Source: a candidate division GN15 bacterium (GTDB lineage Bacteria; Zixibacteria; MSB-5A5; GN15; FEB-12). Taken from it: a stretch of 10,390 nucleotides of DNA. The position numbers were made by a program, and so were the translations under genes. The DNA lies in assembly GCA_014729205.1 (NCBI GenBank), contig WJKG01000005.1, forward strand, positions 1-10,390, given 5' to 3'. The notes under the pieces were generated by a model. That model was not told the origin of the DNA. It saw nothing but the letters and a program-made list of their open reading frames with translations, and did no database searches. Of this stretch, positions 1-6,723 are shown in pieces (the first letter of the stretch is position 1; each line of letters opens with the position of its first letter).

Positions 1-103
1 GATTTGCAATATCCGAGTCTGGTTATTTTACAAATTTCCCTTGGTTTCGGCTCGGATTTTCGGTACGCTAACAGACCATGCCTTCGGCGGGAGCAACGAC
101 TCT

Positions 104-2392
104 ATGATCAGATTATCGACACGCCTGTCCCTCGGTTTACTTTTCCTGATTCTCATCGTACCCCAATCAGCCATCTCCGGCCCCAAATGGCCATTTGAAG
201 GCAGAATCGACCTGTCCAGTGGCTTCGGCGACTACCGCCCGGGACACTTCCACTTCGGGATCGATCTGCGCACCGGAGGCACTGTTGGACGCAAAGTGTT
301 TGCCCCAGTCGATGGCTACATCTGGCGAGTTCGCACCGCCTACACCGGCTACGGCAAAGCCCTCTATCTCATGGGCCAGGATGACCGCCTCTACGTGTTC
401 GCTCACCTGGACCGCTTCAACGACAAGATCAACCAACTCGTCCGCAAAAATCAGATCGCCAAACGGCGCTACTATATCGATCAGCACCTCACGGAAAACC
501 AGATACCCGTCAAGAAGGGAGACCTGGTCGCCTACTCCGGCAAAACCGGTATAGGCGCCCCGCATCTGCATTTCGAGAGCCGCGAGGCCGACAATACGCC
601 GCTCAATCCGCTCACCAACGGCTTCAAGCTCAAAGACAAGACCCGACCCACGTTCCGGCGCATCGGCTTCGAACTTACCGACCAGACCTCGCTCTTCTAC
701 GATGGTACCCGACGCCAATTCCACAAAGTCAAGCGTACCGGCAACGGAAAGTACACCCTGGATACCATCATCTACCTCCATCGCCCCTTCGGTATCCTGG
801 CCGACTGCTTCGATCAGATGCGCCCCGGCGGCATGAAACAGACTATCTACAAGCTCAGCCTGTATATCGATGATGAACTGCATTTCCGCTCCCAACTCGA
901 CTCCGTGGCCTTCGAAACCAACCACTTCGTCGAACTCGAATACGACCACCTCTCAGCCGTCGATGGCAACAAGCGCGTCCGTCGACTCCACAAACTGCCG
1001 TACAACGGCTTTGAGGGCAGCCTTGCCTCGGAAACCAACAATGGTGTCTTCGGTGCCCTCGGCACCGAGAAAATCGGGCTGCATAAGGGACGAATTGTCG
1101 CCGAGGACTGCTTCGGCAACAAGAGCGAGTTGACCTTCTCGTTCCTCTGGGGACCCCAAGGCGCCGCCTATGCGCTGGACTCCACCGCCGTCGACCGCAC
1201 CGACACTTTGAAAATCACCCATTTCTGGCTCTCGGCTCAGGTCGACCACGAACAGCTCGGTATCGACTCGGCTACCATCATGATGAACATCGCCGACAAA
1301 TGGGGCGTCCTGCAGGGAGTCCGCGAGTTCGAGTTCACCGGCGAAAAACTATACGCCGCCGTCGAGGGTTTCCGCTCCCATGTCGCTGTTCTCGGACTGT
1401 TCCTGCACAGCCGTCATGCTGGCATTATCCCCGATACCGTCTTCAATGGCATCCTTGAGCAGGGACAGGGACGCCTTACTATAGAGCATGAGGTTATCCC
1501 CGATGGGCTCCTGGTCGCCGTCAAGAACGATGGTACCCTCGGCTCCCAGGCGCGAGTCGAGCTCTACTACAAAGACAGCCTCCTCGGAATCGAGTACCCT
1601 GAATACCGGCACATGGCCACTCACCTCTGTTTGATACCACCGCGTCCGGAGTACCGACGAGTCGATCGCATTGGCGCCGCCCTCTCGCGCGATACAACCT
1701 CCGCTGTTGTCTTCTCCAGACCCGTTCAGATCGCCGTCGTTGGGCTCGATGACCAGGAATGGATGGACATCGATCACCGCCTGAGCCTGGGTTTTGGCCG
1801 TAAGCAATTCTATGAGCCACGGTTCGTCGAGATCATCCGCCTCCCCATCGTCCAGCGCTGGCGCGAGGACCTCAATTCCGACAAATACGTCATCATGCCC
1901 GAGGCCTTCGTCTGCCGCGACAACTACACCGTCCGGATGACTTTCCAGGGGATCAATGAGACCGATTCCCTCTCCGGCATCTGCTGGTACAACGAGAAGA
2001 AGGAAGAGTGGATCTGGCTCGACAACGCCTGGACCGTCGAGCGACGGGCCTTCACCGCCGAGTCAAAAGGCGGCGGAACGTTTGCAGCCATCTATGATTT
2101 CGACCCGCCCCGCGTTCGACCGATCACCGTTCACTCCGGCTTCAGGGCCAAAGACCCCATGCAGGAATTCCGGTTTGTCGTTGATGACAACCTCTCGGAC
2201 ATAAAAGACGACTCCAGCTTCGAGCTGACCCTCGATGATGAGTGGCTGATCCCGGAGTACGACACTGAAAGCGGCGTGCTCCGCAGTTGGCCCAACGCCC
2301 CCATGTCGAACGGCAACCACACCCTGAAGATCGTTGTCACTGATCGGGCCGGCAACCGGACAGAACAAACCATCGAATTTAGCGTTATGTAG
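104..2392 (+). CDS. Secreted M23 (LytM/lysostaphin-type) metallopeptidase with C-terminal Ig-like domain
   Basis: This 762-residue protein is probably an exported zinc endopeptidase acting on peptidoglycan cross-links, or a wall-remodelling factor. Residues 1-26 form a signal peptide: basic start, hydrophobic core at about 8-20, and a Ser-Ala-Ile-Ser-Gly cleavage region with no lipobox Cys. The M23 domain follows directly at about 30-175. It has the first zinc motif HxxxD (His50, Asp54) in a GHFHFGIDLR context and the HxH motif (His154, His156) in GAPHLHFE, so the metal site looks intact. Residues of about 180-660 are beta-rich and I do not recognise them. Residues of about 668-762 resemble a bacterial Ig-like module, ending in NGNHTLKIVVTDRAGN. 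The ATG at 104 is preferred over the in-frame ATG at 41 because it begins the signal peptide and has GGGAG at 89-93. The rhomboid gene starts 40 bp downstream and is probably co-transcribed. Family call firm; substrate inferred. Confidence 0.9.
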   Translation: MIRLSTRLSLGLLFLILIVPQSAISGPKWPFEGRIDLSSGFGDYRPGHFHFGIDLRTGGTVGRKVFAPVDGYIWRVRTAYTGYGKALYLMGQDDRLYVFAHLDRFNDKINQLVRKNQIAKRRYYIDQHLTENQIPVKKGDLVAYSGKTGIGAPHLHFESREADNTPLNPLTNGFKLKDKTRPTFRRIGFELTDQTSLFYDGTRRQFHKVKRTGNGKYTLDTIIYLHRPFGILADCFDQMRPGGMKQTIYKLSLYIDDELHFRSQLDSVAFETNHFVELEYDHLSAVDGNKRVRRLHKLPYNGFEGSLASETNNGVFGALGTEKIGLHKGRIVAEDCFGNKSELTFSFLWGPQGAAYALDSTAVDRTDTLKITHFWLSAQVDHEQLGIDSATIMMNIADKWGVLQGVREFEFTGEKLYAAVEGFRSHVAVLGLFLHSRHAGIIPDTVFNGILEQGQGRLTIEHEVIPDGLLVAVKNDGTLGSQARVELYYKDSLLGIEYPEYRHMATHLCLIPPRPEYRRVDRIGAALSRDTTSAVVFSRPVQIAVVGLDDQEWMDIDHRLSLGFGRKQFYEPRFVEIIRLPIVQRWREDLNSDKYVIMPEAFVCRDNYTVRMTFQGINETDSLSGICWYNEKKEEWIWLDNAWTVERRAFTAESKGGGTFAAIYDFDPPRVRPITVHSGFRAKDPMQEFRFVVDDNLSDIKDDSSFELTLDDEWLIPEYDTESGVLRSWPNAPMSNGNHTLKIVVTDRAGNRTEQTIEFSVM

Positions 2393-2432
2393 TCAGTAGC
2401 CATATGGTGGCCCTCAACAAGGCAGAAGCAGC

Positions 2433-3164
2433 GTGTTTATACCGATCAGAGACGACCAGCCGACAATCCGCAAACCGTACGTGACGGTTGCCCTGATTGT
2501 CATCAACGCCATCATCTTCCTGTATGCCTGGTCGCTCGGTACCCGTGGCTTCCAGATCTTCACCATCCAGTATGGCTTCATTCCCTACGAGTTCGTCACC
2601 GGCACCGAGCTCTACCCGCAGATCGCCGCCTCCCCGTATCTCACTGCCCTCACCTCCATGTTCATGCATGGCGGCTGGATGCACTTGATCGGCAACATGC
2701 TCTTTCTGTGGATCTACGGCAACAATATCGAGGACTACTTCGGCCCGGTACTGTTTATCCTCTTCTACGTCGTCGCCGGTTTCGCCGCTATCGGCCTCTA
2801 TACCGCCTTCGGACCGCAGTCACAGGTGCCATTGGTCGGCGCCTCGGGCGCCATAGCCGGTGTGATGGGGGCCTACATGGTGCTGCACCCAAGGGCAAAG
2901 ATCACTATTCTGATGATCTTTTTCTTCATTCAGTTCCTGCACCTGCCCGCCAAGATCGTCCTCGGCTTCTGGTTCGCCTATCAGTTGCTGATGTCGGTAG
3001 CTGGCGGTGCAACCGGCGGGGGAGTGGCCTGGATGGCCCATGTCGGCGGCTTCATCTTCGGCTACATTGTCCTGTGGATCCTGCTCAAGATCCGCGGCAA
3101 GGGCAACATCGGCGGCGGCCGTTCCTCCGGCGACCGCCAACAGGTCTACCGCATGCAGTGGTAG
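2433..3164 (+). CDS. Rhomboid family intramembrane serine protease
   Basis: This 243-residue polytopic inner-membrane protease would cleave transmembrane segments of membrane proteins within the bilayer. The cytoplasmic N-terminus (FIPIRDDQPT) is typical of bacterial rhomboids. It is followed by TM1 (about 17-34), a loop, and a helix carrying the conserved His79, His84 and Asn88 (HGGWMHLIGN), whose Asn belongs to the oxyanion site. The catalytic Ser138 lies in GASGAIAG, and the partner His203 lies in AHVGGFIFGY. About six membrane segments are visible, then a short Gly/Arg-rich cytosolic tail. All catalytic residues are present. The GTG start at 2433 is chosen because it gives the standard N-terminus and has AAGG at 2419-2422. 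The gene lies 40 bp behind the M23 peptidase gene and probably shares its transcript. No substrate is evident; the M23 protein has no transmembrane segment beyond its signal peptide. No good intrinsic terminator for this strand is visible before the convergent pckG gene. Confidence 0.93.
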   Translation: MFIPIRDDQPTIRKPYVTVALIVINAIIFLYAWSLGTRGFQIFTIQYGFIPYEFVTGTELYPQIAASPYLTALTSMFMHGGWMHLIGNMLFLWIYGNNIEDYFGPVLFILFYVVAGFAAIGLYTAFGPQSQVPLVGASGAIAGVMGAYMVLHPRAKITILMIFFFIQFLHLPAKIVLGFWFAYQLLMSVAGGATGGGVAWMAHVGGFIFGYIVLWILLKIRGKGNIGGGRSSGDRQQVYRMQW

Positions 3165-3188
3165 CGCCCACTATAACCCCCGTCAATC

Positions 3189-3225
3189 AAAGAAAAGCGC
3201 CCCTCCCCAAAAGGGAAGAGGCGCC
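3189..3225 (-). terminator. Intrinsic terminator of pckG
   Basis: Read on the minus strand, arms at 3224-3213 and 3208-3197 form a continuous 12-bp stem (ten Watson-Crick pairs overall, two G-U wobbles) around a UUUU loop. It is followed directly by TTTTCTTT (3196-3189), the classical Rho-independent layout, 29 bp past the pckG stop. On the + strand the two wobbles become C-A mismatches and no T-run follows, so it should terminate pckG but not the convergent rhomboid transcript. Confidence 0.85.
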
Positions 3226-3253
3226 ACATGATAGCTCAATGTCCTTGGAAACC

Positions 3254-5209
3254 CTACAGATCCTGCGGCTTCACAATCGGACCGTGCTTCGCCTTCAACT
3301 GCTCCAGGCCTGCCTTCTGCTCTTTGAGAACTTCAAAGAACCGCTGCGGAATGTTGTCCTCGGCACGGAAAGCACCATCCTGTAAATCGATCCGCTTGAT
3401 AATGTTATCAATATAGATCGAAAACTGCATCGTGTACAGATCCTCGGGATACTCCTTGTTGATAACTTCCTTGAAGAGCTTCTTCAGGTCCTCATACTTC
3501 GGCAAATATCCAATCGGCGTATCGTGGGCCTCCACTTCGCCATGTGCGAATCGATCCAGCCAGCTCAACCACACCGGCACATCACGCTTCTCGCCCAGCA
3601 GACCCTTGCCCGGGCCGCCACGCTCCGCGTGCGTCAGGAAGTAGTTGAGCCCGGCAATGATCGGCCGACCCTCATCGGTAAACCGGGAGTTATTGAAGAA
3701 CTTGAACTGCGCGTCCATATAATCTGCCAGCGACCCCGGGATGAACGGCGCGTTGGCCCACGGCTGACGCTTCACACCGGTCGCACCAACCTCGGTTGCC
3801 GTCGCCTGCGAGACAATCGAGGCCCCGATCACCACACCACCGTCGGCATCCTTCGATACCCAGATCGGCGGCATTGTATCAGCATCACGACCCGAATACG
3901 TGAACACCTTCACCTTGGCGCCCTTGGGACTCTCGCCGACCTTGGTGTTGTACGTCGCGATCTGATCACAACGAAGCGTACACCGCGCATTCGGATGCGA
4001 AATCGGGATCGGCTTGCCATCGGCGTCAGTCTTGCCTTCGTACCATTCACCCTGGAAGTTGAAACCCTTCTTTGGGTGCTCCTCGCCGTTACCCGACCAG
4101 TGCGGTACACCGTTCTCGTCGATCAACACGTTCGACCAGATCACCTCGCTGCCTTCCTCGCGAAGCACCTTCATCAGGTGCGGGTCACCCTCGCGATTCA
4201 CATCGGCCACAATACCGAAAATACCCTGCTCCGGATTCACCGCCCGGCAGTCGCCGTTCTCGTCAATCCAGATCTGGGCCAGGTCGTCACCCACGAAGTC
4301 CGTGCCGGCCATGGCGCTCGTCGTCTTGCCACAACCCGAGGGCGCTGCGCCCGCAAAGTACGTCTCGCGACCGCCCGGACCCTTCATGCCCGTGATGAAC
4401 ATATGCTCCGAAAGCTCCTCGCCGTGACGGTAATACGTGCAGTAGTCAACCGCAAAGCGGTGGTTGCCCTTCTTGAGCAGCAGCGTGTTACCGGCGTAGG
4501 TACAGAATGTCGAAAACGTGGTCAGCCAGCTCCGATCCATCAGGATGCGTGCATTCGGCAGATCCTCAGGCGTATTGTCTCCCTCGGAGTGCACATTGGT
4601 AAAGAAAATACCCCGGCGATCTACCTCGGCATCGAAATCAGCATAGCAGTTCCGATACAACAGATCACCCGAATGCATAACGTAAGTTGACGATGAAATC
4701 TCAATCGCAGGCACCGAACCAACCGCACCCACCGGGCCACGGCTGAAAAAGCCGATCATCATGGTCTTGTCTGACATGATTCCCGGCATGTACTTCTTCA
4801 CATAGTCCATCGCATCACTGCGTACCATTTCTTTGGCCAGCGGGCTGAGCTTCTCACCCGGATTGACAATATAGAACGTCTGACTCACCAGACGACCCTG
4901 CTCCTGTGGCAGGTCGTAGTGGATCGTATGGCCCTTCATTGCCAGCTTCTTTTCCTCGCCCTTCTTCAGCGAGTACTCCCGCACCCATTGCTGATCTTCC
5001 GGAGTGCCGGTGTTAATGAAAACATCCTTCGGCTTGCACATCGCGATCGCGTTCGCAACCTTCAATCGTGCTTCCTGGTTCTTGATCTTGGATAGCTTGG
5101 CCAGGGTCTCTTCGTTCAGAGTCTTCTCGAAGAGAGCATCCGCCTCCTCGTTGGTCTTGATACCACCGACGACAGCCAGAATGTCGTCACCTTTCTTCAG
5201 TTCCAGCAT
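3254..5209 (-). CDS. pckG: Phosphoenolpyruvate carboxykinase, GTP type
   Basis: This 651-residue cytosolic enzyme converts oxaloacetate plus GTP to PEP, CO2 and GDP (EC 4.1.1.32). It is the entry to gluconeogenesis, or runs in reverse as an anaplerotic carboxylation. The P-loop GAAPSGCGKTT (287-297) contains Cys293, matching the mobile-loop cysteine (Cys288) of vertebrate GTP-PEPCK, with Lys295 and Thr296 for nucleotide and metal. Mn ligands align as Lys246 or Lys247 (LLLKKG), His269 (EHMFITG) and Asp308 or Asp309 (VGDDLA). Arg106, in GRLVSQTF, matches the substrate-binding Arg87. ATP-type PEPCK has a different P-loop. Compared with the 621-residue vertebrate enzyme it has about 20 extra N-terminal residues and about 25 extra after the P-loop. 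The start has AGGA at 5221-5218, 8 nt upstream. The gene has its own terminator and a long untranslated leader, which suggests independent regulation. Function is firm; direction of flux is not shown. Confidence 0.95.
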   Translation of the reverse strand: MLELKKGDDILAVVGGIKTNEEADALFEKTLNEETLAKLSKIKNQEARLKVANAIAMCKPKDVFINTGTPEDQQWVREYSLKKGEEKKLAMKGHTIHYDLPQEQGRLVSQTFYIVNPGEKLSPLAKEMVRSDAMDYVKKYMPGIMSDKTMMIGFFSRGPVGAVGSVPAIEISSSTYVMHSGDLLYRNCYADFDAEVDRRGIFFTNVHSEGDNTPEDLPNARILMDRSWLTTFSTFCTYAGNTLLLKKGNHRFAVDYCTYYRHGEELSEHMFITGMKGPGGRETYFAGAAPSGCGKTTSAMAGTDFVGDDLAQIWIDENGDCRAVNPEQGIFGIVADVNREGDPHLMKVLREEGSEVIWSNVLIDENGVPHWSGNGEEHPKKGFNFQGEWYEGKTDADGKPIPISHPNARCTLRCDQIATYNTKVGESPKGAKVKVFTYSGRDADTMPPIWVSKDADGGVVIGASIVSQATATEVGATGVKRQPWANAPFIPGSLADYMDAQFKFFNNSRFTDEGRPIIAGLNYFLTHAERGGPGKGLLGEKRDVPVWLSWLDRFAHGEVEAHDTPIGYLPKYEDLKKLFKEVINKEYPEDLYTMQFSIYIDNIIKRIDLQDGAFRAEDNIPQRFFEVLKEQKAGLEQLKAKHGPIVKPQDL

Positions 5210-5226
5210 GGTACGTGTCCTACTCT

Positions 5227-5245
5227 AAAAAACAGATTAACTGTT
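5227..5245 (-). promoter_or_regulatory. Small hairpin with U-run ahead of pckG, attenuator-like
   Basis: On the minus strand AACAG (5245-5241) pairs with CTGTT (5235-5231) around a 5-nt loop and runs into four further Ts (5230-5227), ending 17 nt before the pckG start and 5 nt before its Shine-Dalgarno. The stem is only 5 bp and AT-rich, so as a terminator it is weak. The stop codon of the possible small ORF (5239-5237) falls in the loop, an arrangement that could couple its translation to read-through. Speculative. Confidence 0.2.
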
Positions 5246-5395
5246 ACTCGTGTGCTTAATGCCAGAGGGTCCCAACCGAACAGCATTCACGGTCACGGGA
5301 ATACCCGGTCCTAAAACCGGAAAACGAACCCCCAGAAAAACAGAGCTTGCGCCCGACACCAACACCAGAACCAGCATCGAACCAAACAACTCCAT
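5237..5395 (-). CDS. Possible small hydrophobic leader peptide upstream of pckG
   Basis: This is a 52-codon frame starting MELFGSM, with one hydrophobic stretch at about residues 7-22 (LVLVLVSGASSVFLGV) and a polar C-terminus. In its favour, a GGGAG Shine-Dalgarno (5408-5404) sits 8 nt before the ATG, and the frame ends 27 bp before pckG in the same direction. Against it, this strand is G/T-rich everywhere, which yields Val/Leu/Gly-rich frames by chance, and codon use therefore gives no help. It matches no family I know. It may be a translated leader, a small membrane protein, or no gene at all. Confidence 0.22.
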   Translation of the reverse strand: MELFGSMLVLVLVSGASSVFLGVRFPVLGPGIPVTVNAVRLGPSGIKHTSNS

Positions 5396-5542
5396 AACTG
5401 TGTCTCCCGTGGCAGGGGGGAGGCGGCGCCACCCAACCTGTCTGTATTCTCTCCCCGTCAACCGACAGCAATATACTGTCTTCGACGGAACCCTCAGTCG
5501 CGTTGGCAGTTCTGTCACATCCTGCGTCGCGAGCAATTCGCC

Positions 5543-5571
5543 AGTATACGCAAATGGCAACCGATTTTCAA
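5543..5571 (-). promoter_or_regulatory. Sigma-70-type promoter for pckG
   Basis: On the minus strand, −35 TTGAAA (5571-5566) and −10 TATACT (5548-5543) are separated by exactly 17 nt, one mismatch from consensus in each box. The −35 box overlaps the TGA stop of the biotin ligase gene (5570-5568). Transcription should start near 5536, giving a leader of about 330 nt to pckG. A second −10-like TATATT at 5475-5470 lacks a −35. Confidence 0.55.
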
Positions 5572-6512
5572 GTACTGACGTCATTTTTGAACGCTAATCG
5601 CCCCCGCATCACCGGTGCCGATCGCCCCCCCAATAGCAACTCCAGGTTATCCCCAATACCCGCCACTCGACCGCTCGTCAGCACCTCGTCCTCCCGGCCG
5701 GGCGTATCATCGAAAACCACCACATCGCGGCCAACCACTACACTCCGATTACGGTACTTCTCCAGCAATGGTCCCGATCCCTCGACCACCAGCAACCGGT
5801 AGTTATCTGCCAGAGCCGCAATCAGGTGGCTCATCACCACTGCTATCGTGCACTGACGCTGCTCCTCGCAGTATTCCACCAGTGCCCCCGCTCGGGGTAC
5901 AAACGCCGTTGGCGTCACCTGTGGCACTGTCTCCACATTTAGCCCGATCCCCAGTATCGCCCCCGTAACCAGCGATCCCTCGCTGAGCGTGTGAGCCAGC
6001 ACCCCGCATACCTTGGCACCGTCTATCAGAATGTCGTTCACCCACTTGAGTCCGGCCCGTCCCTCCAAACCCCGCACCCGGTCAATTGCCTCCACCACCG
6101 AAACCGCCGCCAATGCCATGAATCCAGCAGCGAACCGCTCAATCTCCGCCTGCGGGGAGAAGAAAACAGACAGGTACACATTCCCTTTCGGCGAGGCCCA
6201 CGCCCGTTGCCGGAAGCCGTGAAACCGTCGACCCGCACCGGCCAGGCACAGAATCCCGTGAGGCAAACTCTTGTCCACACGCGCTCGCTCTATGAGCACA
6301 TCGTATTGCGAACGCGGAGCCGACTCCACCACGAAGAAGTGCCCGAACTCGCCGCCCGTCTCACCCTCCGAAACAAGGAGCGTATCCACGCCATAGAGTG
6401 TCTCCACCAACGCCCCAAGTGACAGCGACCACTCGCTCTGCGGCTGCCACACGCCCGGTGACCCCCCCAGCACCTGCTCGGCAAATTCCACATTGTCAGT
6501 GTATGTCTTCAT
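5568..6512 (-). CDS. birA: Biotin/lipoate-protein ligase family protein, probable biotin--[acetyl-CoA carboxylase] ligase
   Basis: This 314-residue cytosolic enzyme would activate biotin with ATP to biotinyl-AMP and transfer it to a lysine of a carrier (BCCP) domain. Visible family motifs are SQYDVLIERA (68-77) at the place of the STNDEA motif, a loop GFRQRAWASPKGN (99-111), the catalytic lysine Lys156 in LKWVNDILIDGAKVCGVL, GIGLNV (188-193), and a small SH3-like C-terminal domain. The usual GRGRRGR loop reads FHGFRQR (97-103), so a Phe stands where E. coli BirA has Arg118. The N-terminal 60 residues do not look like the BirA helix-turn-helix, so I infer a non-repressor ligase. The ATG at 6512 is chosen over one at 6620 because GGAGAG (6521-6516) lies directly before it and upstream residues show no homology features. 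It is divergent from maeB. A lipoate ligase is the alternative; the KWxND motif favours biotin. Confidence 0.78.
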   Translation of the reverse strand: MKTYTDNVEFAEQVLGGSPGVWQPQSEWSLSLGALVETLYGVDTLLVSEGETGGEFGHFFVVESAPRSQYDVLIERARVDKSLPHGILCLAGAGRRFHGFRQRAWASPKGNVYLSVFFSPQAEIERFAAGFMALAAVSVVEAIDRVRGLEGRAGLKWVNDILIDGAKVCGVLAHTLSEGSLVTGAILGIGLNVETVPQVTPTAFVPRAGALVEYCEEQRQCTIAVVMSHLIAALADNYRLLVVEGSGPLLEKYRNRSVVVGRDVVVFDDTPGREDEVLTSGRVAGIGDNLELLLGGRSAPVMRGRLAFKNDVST

Positions 6513-6529
6513 CGTCTCTCCAACGTCCA

Positions 6530-6558
6530 AGTGTACCATAACTTGACCCGACGGGCAA
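6530..6558 (-). promoter_or_regulatory. Candidate promoter of the biotin ligase gene
   Basis: On the minus strand −35 TTGCCC (6558-6553) and extended −10 TGGTACACT (6538-6530) are spaced by 17 nt. The predicted start near 6523 leaves only about 11 nt before the ATG, just enough to include the GGAGAG ribosome-binding site, so the message would be nearly leaderless. Confidence 0.4.
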
Positions 6559-6607
6559 GCCTGAAAGACAGCCCTCACAAACCACCCCCAATCGCCCCAA
6601 GTTTCTG

Positions 6608-6665
6608 AAAAATAAGACAAAAATATCCAAAAACTGCTTGACCGATTGCCCCCTCCCGATATATT
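6608..6665 (+). promoter_or_regulatory. maeB promoter with phased A-tracts (UP-element-like)
   Basis: −35 TTGACC (6638-6643) and −10 TATATT (6660-6665) are separated by 16 nt. Directly upstream lie three five-base A-tracts at 6608-6612, 6619-6623 and 6629-6633, spaced 11 and 10 bp, one helical turn each. They fall where an UP element would contact the RNA polymerase alpha C-terminal domains. The predicted start is near 6672, giving a leader of about 50 nt. Confidence 0.6.
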
Positions 6666-6723
6666 GCCGCTTGTGAAAAAAGTAACCAGCCCGGCTGGAA
6701 CACGTAGTTAGGAGTCTGTCCCG

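Larger units (their letters stand above)
5210..5542 (-). promoter_or_regulatory. Long leader region of pckG (gene-poor gap)
   Basis: The 358-bp gap 5210-5567 holds no convincing protein gene. If the promoter at 5571-5543 is used, the pckG mRNA has a leader of roughly 330 nt. It could form several short hairpins: GACAG/CTGTC (5480-5476 with 5468-5464), GTGGC/GCCAC (5432-5428 with 5413-5409), CTCCC/GGGAG (5422-5418 with 5408-5404), CCGGT/ACCGG, and AACAG/CTGTT just before pckG (5245-5231). GACAG recurs at 5516-5512, 5480-5476 and 5442-5438. I do not recognise a known riboswitch class. These are eye-found pairings in skewed sequence, so some will be chance. Confidence 0.4.

Noticed and set aside
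4..32. Possible promoter for the M23 gene (TTGCAA with TTTACA at 17 nt)
   Set aside because: The −10 match is poor and the upstream context is cut by the window edge.
41..103. Upstream ATG extension of the M23 gene
   Set aside because: It would place about 21 polar residues before a clear signal peptide; the ATG at 104 has its own Shine-Dalgarno.
167..949. 260-codon minus-strand frame
   Set aside because: It is antisense to the M23 catalytic domain and shows no family features.
3524..4690. 388-codon open frame on the + strand
   Set aside because: It lies wholly antisense to pckG, is rich in Arg/His/Thr with no recognisable motif, and is what codon bias of the opposite strand produces.
5464..5480. 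GACAG/CTGTC inverted repeat over a TATATT as an operator-controlled second pckG promoter
   Set aside because: No −35-like hexamer exists at 16-19 nt upstream, and a 5-bp arm is short; it is mentioned only as part of the leader.
5250..5597. 115-codon + strand frame, and the longer 115-codon minus frame from 5584, in the pckG upstream gap
   Set aside because: Neither has a good ribosome-binding site at its start or a recognisable motif, and both overlap the end of the ligase gene. Only the inner start at 5395 of the minus frame is kept, at low confidence.
6513..6620. 36-residue N-terminal extension of the biotin ligase
   Set aside because: It would read through the predicted promoter and Shine-Dalgarno; the GGAGAG directly before the ATG at 6512 supports the shorter form.
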